A stretch of 6,287 bases of DNA from Desulfatirhabdium butyrativorans (GCA_020718785.1 DYRK01000350.1:1-6287), one strand, 5' to 3'. Positions 1 through 5,884 are shown, numbered from the stretch's first letter. Numbers and translations: made by a program. The notes: generated from the sequence alone by a model not told the origin.

Positions 1-18
1 CATGAAGAAGGAGTTATT

Positions 19-1719
19 ATGAAAAAATGGAAACTCATTGCCGGTTTGCTGCTGATTGTCCTGGCTTTTCTGATGGCTCTGTTTTTTGCTCCTCCGAGTA
101 AAGACAGCAACAGAGTATTGTCATATCAGGAAGCATCTGCCGAACTCTCGGACCTGATGCGAAATATCAAATGGTCGGAAAACATCGTCCGGCGAAGAGC
201 AAAAGTTCAACTGGGGCAGCAGCAGGATCTGAAAGACACTCTGCCGGATATCAGCCTGTTTCCGATTGTTGCAGGTTCCGAAATTTCCGGCAATAATGCG
301 GTTCCTGAGATTTTTGTCTCTACAGAGAAATCCGGAACCGGTATTGACGGCATCATGGTGGAAATCGCAAAAGCGTTCAATGCACGGAATATATTGCTGA
401 AAAACGGACAGGGCGCCAAAGTCGGAATCCGGAAAATTGCATCAGGCACCGGATATGAGTTTATCGCATCCGGCAAATATATGCCCGACGCGTTTTCACC
501 CTCGAATCACTTATGGATACAGATGGCTTCGGCTTACGTTCCCCTGACACCGGTCCGCGAGAAGATGTTCGGCAATATCGCCGGCATTGTTATGAAAGAC
601 GCGGTGGCTGAAAAATTGAAATCCGCTTACGGCAAGCCGGATGTCAAAAACCTTGTGGATGCCGTGGTTCAGGGCAATTTGGTCATGGGATATACCGATC
701 CTTTTGCCAGCAGCACCGGACTGAATTTTCTCGTAACCGTATTGGAGACATTTGCCCGGGGAGACCGGAATGCTCTGCTTTCGCCTGAAGTCATGGCCGC
801 TTTTGAGAACTTTCAGCGGGGCGTTCCCTTTGTGGCACTCACAACCATACAGATGCGCGATTCTGTTCAGAATGACGGTTCTCTCGACGCTTTTGTCATG
901 GAGTATCAGACCTTCGTCAATACGCCGGCGCTGAAAGCCGGGTATCAGTTTCTGCCTTTCGGATTCAGACATGACAATCCTCTGTATGCCGTTGGAAATA
1001 TAAGCCCTGAAAAACAGGAGGTTCTGGAACAGTTCGCAGCTTTTGCCGAACAGCCGGAGTATAAGTCATTGGCTCAGAAATACGGCTTCAATCCTTCCCT
1101 GCCATATCAGTCTCCCTTTGAAGTTCCGACCGGAGATATTCTCATTCGGGCGCAAAAACTCTGGAAAGAGAAAAAAGACGCGGGCAGACCGATTTCGGCA
1201 ATTTTTCTCTGCGATATCAGCGGATCCATGCAGGGAACCCGGATTCAGAATCTGAAAAAAGCACTGATTCAGGGGATTGACTTTATCTCGCCTGAAAATT
1301 CAATCGGTCTGATCTTTTTCAATGATACGGTGAGCATAGTTCTGCCTGTCAGAAAATTCGATCTGAATCACAAAGCCGCGTTCCGTGCCGCTATTGAGGA
1401 CATGACTGCAAGCGGGGGAACTGCAATGTATGACGGAACTGCCGTGTCTTTGTCTCTTTTGGCAGATGAGAAAAAGAAAAATCCCGATGTCAAACCGCTG
1501 CTATTTGTACTAACCGACGGAGAAACCAATACCGGTCTGACATTCAAAGATATGAGTCCGGTCATCAGAGGCATCAAAATACCGGTCTATACAATCGGAT
1601 ATGAAGCAGATATCAAAGAACTGGCGCGGCTGTCCGCGCTTGTGGAAGCAGCCATGCTGAATGCCGGCGAAGGAGAGATTCAGTATAAAATCGGTTCGCT
1701 TCTGAATGCTCAGATGTGA
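19..1719 (+). CDS. Membrane-anchored substrate-binding-like and VWA domain protein
   Basis: A 566-residue protein with an N-terminal basic/hydrophobic segment (about residues 3-24). It has no lipobox cysteine and has prolines right after the hydrophobic stretch, so an uncleaved anchor with the rest outside the cytoplasm is likely. Residues about 80-360 resemble a type-2 periplasmic solute-binding fold; the segment around 224-237 (GYTDPFASSTGLNF) is typical of that family. Residues about 391-560 are a von Willebrand factor A domain with a complete metal-ion-dependent adhesion site: D399-x-S401-x-S403, T468 after GG, and D500 in TDG. Such domains bind ligands through a divalent metal; the ligand here is unknown. 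The start is supported by AAGGAG at 8-13, five bases before the ATG. The ATG overlaps a TGA (20-22) of another open frame, an ATGA arrangement suggesting translational coupling to an upstream gene. VWA identity is sure, the binding-protein region fairly sure, the biological role unknown. Confidence 0.9.
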   Translation: MKKWKLIAGLLLIVLAFLMALFFAPPSKDSNRVLSYQEASAELSDLMRNIKWSENIVRRRAKVQLGQQQDLKDTLPDISLFPIVAGSEISGNNAVPEIFVSTEKSGTGIDGIMVEIAKAFNARNILLKNGQGAKVGIRKIASGTGYEFIASGKYMPDAFSPSNHLWIQMASAYVPLTPVREKMFGNIAGIVMKDAVAEKLKSAYGKPDVKNLVDAVVQGNLVMGYTDPFASSTGLNFLVTVLETFARGDRNALLSPEVMAAFENFQRGVPFVALTTIQMRDSVQNDGSLDAFVMEYQTFVNTPALKAGYQFLPFGFRHDNPLYAVGNISPEKQEVLEQFAAFAEQPEYKSLAQKYGFNPSLPYQSPFEVPTGDILIRAQKLWKEKKDAGRPISAIFLCDISGSMQGTRIQNLKKALIQGIDFISPENSIGLIFFNDTVSIVLPVRKFDLNHKAAFRAAIEDMTASGGTAMYDGTAVSLSLLADEKKKNPDVKPLLFVLTDGETNTGLTFKDMSPVIRGIKIPVYTIGYEADIKELARLSALVEAAMLNAGEGEIQYKIGSLLNAQM

Positions 1720-1722
1720 GCA

Positions 1723-1811
1723 GGGGTTTGTCGGCGGATGGTAAAATGTAGGGGCTTGTCGCCGACAAGCCCTTTCGGTGCGGAAGCAGGGGCTTGTCAC
1801 CGACAAGCCCC
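1723..1811. repeat. Cluster of three GGGGCTTGTCG-type elements with two hairpins
   Basis: Three related units lie between the VWA gene and the AdoMet decarboxylase gene: GGGGTTTGTCG at 1723-1733, GGGGCTTGTCG at 1751-1761 and GGGGCTTGTC at 1789-1798. The second is part of a perfect 10-bp inverted repeat (1752-1761 with 1763-1772). The third is part of another perfect 10-bp inverted repeat (1789-1798 with 1802-1811, loop ACC). The first unit lacks its right arm locally. There is no T-run after either stem, so these are not classical intrinsic terminators. They look like members of a dispersed palindromic intergenic repeat family. They could still reduce read-through or protect a 3' mRNA end. 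Confidence 0.8.
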
Positions 1812-1822
1812 CTACGAAGAAA

Positions 1823-1830
1823 AGGAGGTG
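1823..1830 (+). promoter_or_regulatory. Strong ribosome binding site setting the AdoMet decarboxylase start
   Basis: AGGAGGTG lies eight bases before the ATG at 1839. It is a near-perfect Shine-Dalgarno sequence and decides against the in-frame ATG at 1794, which sits inside the palindromic repeat and would add 15 residues encoded by repeat DNA. Confidence 0.85.
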
Positions 1831-1838
1831 AAAAAAGA

Positions 1839-2795
1839 ATGACTTCAACATCATTCGAAGGTCCTGAGAAAAAACTCGAAATCATATTCTTATCCCCTCA
1901 GCCCGAGCTGCGCTCCAATCATGACAGACGATGGGACAAAGTGGCGGAAGCCAGCGGATCCAGGATCATCAGCAAAATATCGGGAACCTATATGGATGCC
2001 TATCTCTTATCCGAATCCAGCCTTTTTGTGTGGGAGGATGCCATACTGATGATTACCTGCGGACAGACCTCGCTGGTGAATGCTCTGCCCGAAATCCTCA
2101 AACTTATAGACAGGAGCAATGTCAGTTTTGTCTTCTATGAGCGGAAAAATTTTCTGTTTCCCCGTGAGCAGCCCTCAGATTTTGAACAGGACGTAAGCCG
2201 GATTCTGGAATTTTTTCCCGGCAAAAGTTACCGCTTAGGTCCTGCCAACCATGATCATCTGCATGTTTTTTACTGGGCTTCTCCGGAAGCTGTTACTCAG
2301 CCGGACGCTACTTTGCAGATACTGATGAACAATCTTGATCCTTCTGTAATGAAACTTTTTTCCAGGGAACATATCAGAACAGCAGAACAGGCCGGGAAAA
2401 ATTCGGGTCTTTACGGTCTCTGTCCCCGGAATAAAATGATCAGCGATGACTATCTGTTTTCGCCTTACGGATATTCTTTAAACGGCATTTCCGACAAGAA
2501 TTATTTTACGGTTCATGTGACTCCTCAGACAATATGCTCTTATGCCAGCTTTGAGACCAATATCATTGAGGAAAATTATTCCCGGGTTATCAGAGATGTC
2601 ACTTCGGTTTTCCGGCCCGCAAGATTTTCTCTTGTCCTGACTACAAGCATGGAACACAGTTTCGTTTTATTGCATTCCACCGTAAAAAACATGCTGCCGG
2701 GCTACATGATGACAGAAAGAAGTATGTATGGATTTGACAGCGGTTATACTGTGACTTTTCTGAATTACATTTTCAGTCGTGAATCCGAACACTGA
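1839..2795 (+). CDS. speD: S-adenosylmethionine decarboxylase, eukaryotic class
   Basis: A 318-residue protein that I align by eye along its whole length with human AdoMet decarboxylase (334 residues), not with the short bacterial SpeD classes. The symbol is therefore given by function only. The family is made as a proenzyme that cuts itself before a serine, turning it into a pyruvoyl group that decarboxylates AdoMet. Visible counterparts, in human numbering, are F7/E8/E11 (here F6, E7, E10), the cleavage site E67-S68 (E59-S60 in the LSESS motif), C82 (C74), F223 (F207), S229 (S213) and H243 (H226). Differences are E247 to Q230 (ribose contact) and, around the putrescine site, K80 to I72, E178 to Q160 and F285 to T268. 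D174, T176, E256 and Y318 are kept (D156, T158, E239, Y303). The next gene, 30 bases on, is spermidine synthase, which uses the product. Family assignment is firm; substrate and putrescine response are inferred. Confidence 0.93.
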   Translation: MTSTSFEGPEKKLEIIFLSPQPELRSNHDRRWDKVAEASGSRIISKISGTYMDAYLLSESSLFVWEDAILMITCGQTSLVNALPEILKLIDRSNVSFVFYERKNFLFPREQPSDFEQDVSRILEFFPGKSYRLGPANHDHLHVFYWASPEAVTQPDATLQILMNNLDPSVMKLFSREHIRTAEQAGKNSGLYGLCPRNKMISDDYLFSPYGYSLNGISDKNYFTVHVTPQTICSYASFETNIIEENYSRVIRDVTSVFRPARFSLVLTTSMEHSFVLLHSTVKNMLPGYMMTERSMYGFDSGYTVTFLNYIFSRESEH

Positions 2796-2811
2796 AACTA
2801 CTCAAAGAACA

Positions 2812-2816
2812 AAGGA
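2812..2816 (+). promoter_or_regulatory. Ribosome binding site deciding the speE start
   Basis: AAGGA directly abuts the ATG at 2817, leaving no spacer, but stands nine bases before the in-frame ATG at 2826. This favours 2826 as the speE start. Confidence 0.6.
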
Positions 2817-2825
2817 ATGAACAGG

Positions 2826-3707
2826 ATGGAAAATAAGGACACTCTGGACCTGTGGGTAAGGGAAACCCACAAGAATGCAGGAATGAGTTTCAAAGTCGAA
2901 AAAACGCTGTTTACGGGAGAAAGCCGGTTTCAGAAAGTGGATATAGTGAAAAGCGTCACTCACGGAGCCATACTTCTGAATAACGGGCGTATGATGCTCT
3001 CGGAAAAAGACGAGTTTATCTATCATGAGATGATTGCTCACGTGCCGCTTTTTGTGCATCCTCTGCCCAAGCGTGTGCTGGTAATCGGCGGAGGAGACGG
3101 CGGAACGGTACGCGAAGTTCTAAGACACAAAAGCATTGAGCGGGCAGTAATGGTTGAAATAGACGAACTGGTGGTTAATGCCTGCCGCGAACATATTCCT
3201 TCGGTAAGCTGCGCGCTGGATGATCCCCGCCTTGAGCTTCGCATCGAAGACGGGGTCAGGTATGTCTCGGATACAAAGGAGACATTTGATGTGGTGCTGA
3301 TAGACTCCACCGATCCCATCGGTCCTGCAGCGCCGCTTTTCAACAAAGCCTTTTACAAAAATGTTGCGTCATTACTGGGTCCCGACGGCATTATGGTTTC
3401 CCAGTCCGAATCTCCTTTCTACGACTACGAAATCCAGCAGTCCATGCTTATGAATCAGCGTCCGTTTTTTAAAAATCTGCAGTTGTATCTGTTCCCCATG
3501 CTCACCTATCCGGGCGGTCTCTGGAGCTTTGCATACAGCTCGCAGAGGCTTTGTCCGATAGCAGATTTCAATCCTGAGCGGGTGGAAAAATCCGGCATTA
3601 AAATGCGGTACTACAATCCGGGAGTACATCGGGCCGCGTTTATGCTGCCGACTTTTGTAACGGAATATCTCGGGCAGATTCTGGATCCCATCCAGATACC
3701 TTACTGA
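2826..3707 (+). CDS. speE: Spermidine synthase (polyamine aminopropyltransferase)
   Basis: A 293-residue protein of normal SpeE length. It is a cytosolic enzyme that transfers the aminopropyl group of decarboxylated AdoMet to putrescine, giving spermidine and methylthioadenosine. Visible motifs are the conserved YHEM segment (66-69), the Rossmann-like nucleotide loop GGGDGG (88-93), the acidic VEID strand end (E111, D113), EDG (141-143) and the family signature DSTDPIGPA (160-168). That signature holds the catalytic aspartate D160 and the diamine-contacting D163. The spermidine-type signature and length favour spermidine synthase over other aminopropyltransferases, but substrate choice cannot be proven by reading. 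An ATG at 2817 would add three residues; the Shine-Dalgarno spacing favours 2826. It follows the AdoMet decarboxylase gene by 30 bases, so the two are probably co-transcribed and act in consecutive steps. The acceptor putrescine must come from elsewhere in the genome or from uptake. Confidence 0.93.
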   Translation: MENKDTLDLWVRETHKNAGMSFKVEKTLFTGESRFQKVDIVKSVTHGAILLNNGRMMLSEKDEFIYHEMIAHVPLFVHPLPKRVLVIGGGDGGTVREVLRHKSIERAVMVEIDELVVNACREHIPSVSCALDDPRLELRIEDGVRYVSDTKETFDVVLIDSTDPIGPAAPLFNKAFYKNVASLLGPDGIMVSQSESPFYDYEIQQSMLMNQRPFFKNLQLYLFPMLTYPGGLWSFAYSSQRLCPIADFNPERVEKSGIKMRYYNPGVHRAAFMLPTFVTEYLGQILDPIQIPY

Positions 3708-3744
3708 TCTCAGAATCAACATCAGAAAAAAATCGGAAAGAGAA

Positions 3745-4203
3745 ATGATAAAAGAAGAGAGAGAAATCAAAAGCAGAGCTGAAATAGAATCTGTTATTGA
3801 GAGAGCATGGGTCTGCCGGCTCGCAATGACCGGCGATGACTATCCCTATATTGTTCCCCTGTGTTTCGGATATAAGGACAATGCCTTATATTTTCACTCG
3901 GGCCCCAAAGGGAAGAAATTGGAACTGCTCACAAAAAACAGCAAGGTCTGCTTTGAATTCGATTTGGACACGGATGTCAAGCCGGCTCAGAAAGCCTGCA
4001 AATGGGGCATGAAATATCAGAGTGTTATCGGATTCGGGGAAGCCTCATTCGTGGATGACCCTGACGAAAAACGCAGAGCGCTGGATATTATAATGGAGCA
4101 TTACTCCGGCGGCGATGCCTTCGAATATCCGGAAGATGCTCTGAAAACCACGGTGGTTATCAAAGTGGATATTCAGCATATCACGGGGAAGCAGTCTGAA
4201 TAA
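3745..4203 (+). CDS. Pyridoxamine 5'-phosphate oxidase-like / NimA-type flavoprotein
   Basis: A 152-residue protein of the split-barrel FMN-binding superfamily, closest by eye to the NimA/COG3467-like group (flavin-nucleotide-binding, 5-nitroimidazole resistance relatives). Typical features in order are VCRLAM (23-28), PYIVPLCFGY (34-43), YFHSGPKGKK (49-58, with a basic patch fitting FMN phosphate and H51 possibly matching the active-site histidine of NimA), KACKWGMKYQSVIGFG (83-98), a DDPDEKRRALDIIMEHY helix (104-120) and a C-terminal strand ending in TGK. Members are small cytosolic dimers; real substrates are mostly unknown, and a drug-resistance role should not be assumed. It starts 37 bases after speE behind a weak GGAAAGAG, so it may be the third gene of the polyamine unit. 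Its last 23 bases overlap the end of the convergent caspase-like gene. Family is confident; function is not. Confidence 0.87.
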   Translation: MIKEEREIKSRAEIESVIERAWVCRLAMTGDDYPYIVPLCFGYKDNALYFHSGPKGKKLELLTKNSKVCFEFDLDTDVKPAQKACKWGMKYQSVIGFGEASFVDDPDEKRRALDIIMEHYSGGDAFEYPEDALKTTVVIKVDIQHITGKQSE

Positions 4204-4954
4204 AGGGTGAACTCTGTCCTTGCAGGCAAACCCTGCACTCCTCCGCATCAAAGCCGATGTCAAAGGGCCGCTGATTTTTGAATTCTTCGGATAACGGACC
4301 GAACTCGTTATATTGGGGTGTATGCGCGGATGTGATTCTCTCGCAGATTTTTTCATGGAAATCTGAATAGTTTCCGTTAAAACGTCCGTTATGCCAGGCA
4401 TTGCACAGAGCCGCGGTAAAAGGTCCGCCGGATTCATATCCGACTGCGGGTATGGTATTCCGGCATCCGCCGATATGGATCATTGCCGCCTTCATTGCCG
4501 AGGCTGCATCCTCTGACATCGGAAGAAAAGGTCTGGGTCTGAAGGTGCTTCTGAGATGGGCGTAATCCATTCCGAAATTGCAGGTGTCGCCGATCATTAC
4601 GATCCGGACACCGGATTTCATCTTCAGCCAGATATCATCAAGCTCATGCCCGGCAATATTACGGTCAAACGCGTATAAGGTTTCGTCTTTTCCGCTGAGT
4701 TCGTAGTCTGCATTCAGTTGGCGTCCGCCGTGACCGGAGAAATAAAAAATAAAAATGTCTCCGCTTTCAAGTACGGAGGCTGCATTCTTCATAAAATCCA
4801 GAATATTGTCGGAGATTGCCTGAGAACTCTTTATCATCTGAATTCTGTACCCGAGCGGAGACAGAATCCGGCGGAGATTGTCCGCGTCCAATTCTGCTCC
4901 CATACATGAGCCTTCATCTTTTATGCCGACCAGCAAAGCCAATGCTTTTCCCAT
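4181..4954 (-). CDS. Caspase-family (peptidase C14) protein
   Basis: A 257-residue protein consisting essentially of one caspase-fold domain, with no signal peptide, membrane segment or attached effector domain. After the N-terminal strand (ALALLVGI, 4-11) come FIFYFSGHGG (68-77) with catalytic histidine H75 and an acidic KDETLYAFD stretch (89-97), where bacterial and metacaspase-like members usually place residues of the S1 pocket. Then follows VMIGDTCNFG (119-128) with the likely nucleophile C125, and GGPFTAAL (176-183) in the C-terminal subdomain. The Cys motif is DTCNFG rather than the common D-[SA]-C-H-S-G, but the dyad is intact. The acidic pocket suggests cleavage after basic residues, as in orthocaspases; this is inference. 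The start has AAGGGG (4961-4966 region, minus strand) six bases upstream. It is convergent with the flavoprotein gene and overlaps it by 23 bases. A role in regulated proteolysis, cell death or defence is possible but unsupported by neighbours. Confidence 0.88.
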   Translation of the reverse strand: MGKALALLVGIKDEGSCMGAELDADNLRRILSPLGYRIQMIKSSQAISDNILDFMKNAASVLESGDIFIFYFSGHGGRQLNADYELSGKDETLYAFDRNIAGHELDDIWLKMKSGVRIVMIGDTCNFGMDYAHLRSTFRPRPFLPMSEDAASAMKAAMIHIGGCRNTIPAVGYESGGPFTAALCNAWHNGRFNGNYSDFHEKICERITSAHTPQYNEFGPLSEEFKNQRPFDIGFDAEECRVCLQGQSSPFIQTASP

Positions 4955-4974
4955 CTTTCACCCCTTTTTTGCAT

Positions 4975-4991
4975 GGTGGGCGAAACCCACC
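4975..4991. repeat. Short perfect hairpin GGTGGG-CGAAA-CCCACC
   Basis: A six-base perfect inverted repeat (4975-4980 with 4986-4991) with a five-base loop, just upstream of the caspase-like gene. There is no T-run, so it is unlikely to be an intrinsic terminator. GGTGGGCGAAACCCACC resembles small palindromic intergenic repeats seen in repeat-rich bacterial genomes. On the minus strand it would lie in the leader of the caspase-like mRNA if that mRNA starts further upstream. Confidence 0.7.
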
Positions 4992-5006
4992 GTTTCAGTG
5001 ATTCGG

Positions 5007-5035
5007 AAACTAAGTTTTTTGAAAAAACTTAGTTT
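5007..5035. repeat. Perfect 14-bp palindrome, possible terminator
   Basis: AAACTAAGTTTTTT (5007-5020) is followed by a single G and then its exact reverse complement (5022-5035). The arms are AT-rich and carry a T-run at the + strand end. It lies 34 bases past the stop codon of the small minus-strand gene at 5069-5464, so it could act as a weak terminator for it. The tail in that direction is only TTTCC, so a dispersed palindromic repeat is equally likely. Confidence 0.75.
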
Positions 5036-5068
5036 TTCAGGAAAGAAATCTGTCACAAGATCGCAGGC

Positions 5069-5464
5069 TCAATCCTGTCCGGAAACTTTTTTTTCGGATT
5101 CCGGAAAGGCCTGCTTTTCATCCGCGGTTATCGAACTGTTTATAAGTCTGTCGGCAAGTTCTCCGATGGTCGTGAATTTTCTTTCGATCAGTTCGTTTTT
5201 TCCGATATCGAATAAAAAACCTTCCTGCCTGCATTTGGAAGAAAATGTTTTTATAATAAAATCAAGAGTTCTGAGATTATACCGCTGATCCTGTTCGTAA
5301 AGATTTGCGAAAAGGCTGTCTATCTTGATTTTCTCCGCGCCGGGAATCGGTTCATATCCGGAAAGTGTTTCATACAGCAGGCCGATCCTGATTGAACTGA
5401 AAGGATTCAGCACTGTACAGACGATCAGACATGCTTTGTCTCTTGAAAGAAATTTCCTGTTCAT
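5069..5464 (-). CDS. Small hypothetical protein with a weak acyl-carrier-like tail
   Basis: A 131-residue protein I do not recognise. The start at 5464 is chosen because the minus strand carries AGAGAGGA five bases upstream; the longer start at 5521 has no ribosome binding site. There is no signal peptide; residues 11-20 (ACLIVCTVLN) are hydrophobic but too short for a clear membrane span. The middle is charged and probably helical (43-80). Residues about 66-108 end in TTIGELADRLI, which resembles the last helices of acyl carrier proteins. However, no Asp-Ser-Leu attachment site is in the expected place (LRTLDFI stands there), so this is at most a fold resemblance. The last 20 residues are polar and probably disordered. 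It lies upstream of and in line with the caspase-like gene, 114 bases away, but the palindromes between them make a shared operon uncertain. Codon use looks like that of the neighbours. Confidence 0.7.
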   Translation of the reverse strand: MNRKFLSRDKACLIVCTVLNPFSSIRIGLLYETLSGYEPIPGAEKIKIDSLFANLYEQDQRYNLRTLDFIIKTFSSKCRQEGFLFDIGKNELIERKFTTIGELADRLINSSITADEKQAFPESEKKVSGQD

Positions 5465-5469
5465 AATAT

Positions 5470-5476
5470 CCTCTCT
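5470..5476 (-). promoter_or_regulatory. Ribosome binding site of the small hypothetical gene
   Basis: Read on the minus strand, AGAGAGG lies five to six bases before the ATG at 5464-5462. It fixes the start there rather than at 5521. Confidence 0.65.
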
Positions 5477-5607
5477 TAAGCTCCCAGTGTACGCGTCGGT
5501 GTTTTTCCGATGTATAAACAAAACCGCGTCGTGTATTGCTGTATTTCTGAATAGAATAAGAGAGCGGATAAATCAATAGGGTGAAAAGAGTATTTGAGGG
5601 GAGGAAT

Positions 5608-5727
5608 ATGCTACCTGGAATGGGAGTAAAATGCTACTTTCCCAGGGAACGGAGTATTTCAGCCGTGCAGGGGCAGAAGGGTAAAACGCCCAAGCTTAAA
5701 ACAGTGATTCGGAACGGAAAAATATAA
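5608..5727 (+). CDS. Possible 39-residue small ORF (weak)
   Basis: An ATG with GGAGG only three bases upstream (5600-5604) opens 39 codons ending in TAA. The product (MLPGMGVKCYF... at its N-terminus, basic C-terminal half with PKLK) matches nothing I know. The strong Shine-Dalgarno-like stretch is the only positive sign; the spacing is tight and the length is within chance. It could be a remnant or non-coding. Confidence 0.18.
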   Translation: MLPGMGVKCYFPRERSISAVQGQKGKTPKLKTVIRNGKI

Positions 5728-5754
5728 ACGGAATAACTGAATGAATCCGGTAAG

Positions 5755-5799
5755 ATGAAAAAAAACAGTCTGAAAAAATTTTCGTGATGTTTTTTTCAT
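5755..5799. repeat. A/T-rich inverted repeat with 22-base loop
   Basis: ATGAAAAAAAAC (5755-5766) pairs with GTTTTTTTCAT (5789-5799), with one extra A on the left arm. The loop contains a second small dyad (GAAAAAATTTTC, 5772-5783). It could form a bidirectional terminator-like or cruciform structure; no gene ends immediately beside it. Confidence 0.5.
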
Positions 5800-5837
5800 A
5801 TTCCGAAAAGGACTTTGGCAGTCCTGCACAAGCAGCG

Positions 5838-5870
5838 ATGAATTTTATTCAGTTTCTGAGTAAAATTTAT
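5838..5870. repeat. 15-bp hairpin with two G-U pairs
   Basis: Positions 5838-5852 pair with 5856-5870 around the loop TTT. Of 15 pairs, 13 are Watson-Crick and two become G-U pairs if transcribed on the + strand. G-U tolerance hints at an RNA structure, but it may equally be a degenerate palindromic repeat. On the opposite strand the two wobble positions would be A-C mismatches. Confidence 0.6.
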
Positions 5871-5884
5871 TTCATGTCCGATTG

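Noticed and set aside
511..972. Minus-strand frame of 153 codons inside the VWA gene
   Set aside because: Antisense shadow of a confident gene; Cys/His-rich low-quality composition and no known motif.
1794..1838. Longer start for the AdoMet decarboxylase adding 15 residues
   Set aside because: The extension is encoded by the palindromic repeat and by the ribosome binding site itself; the ATG at 1839 has a near-perfect Shine-Dalgarno eight bases upstream and matches the N-terminus of the family.
1720..1838. CRISPR-like array of the GGGGCTTGTCG units
   Set aside because: Units are self-complementary, unevenly spaced (28 and 38 bases) and only three; no cas genes.
2817..2825. ATG at 2817 as speE start
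   Set aside because: The only Shine-Dalgarno-like sequence touches this ATG with no spacer, while it is nine bases from ATG 2826. The difference is three residues and not certain.
5465..5521. Longer start (5521) for the small minus-strand protein
   Set aside because: No ribosome binding site before 5521, while 5464 has a good one at correct spacing.
5548..5576. TTGATT-17-TATTCA as a minus-strand promoter for the small gene
   Set aside because: The -10 matches the consensus in only three of six positions and the region is AT-rich; not strong enough to annotate.
4996..5714. 13-base direct repeat CAGTGATTCGGAA at 4996-5008 and 5702-5714 as possible mobile-element or attachment-site ends
   Set aside because: One such match is not unexpected by chance in 6 kb; nothing between them looks like an integrase or transposase.
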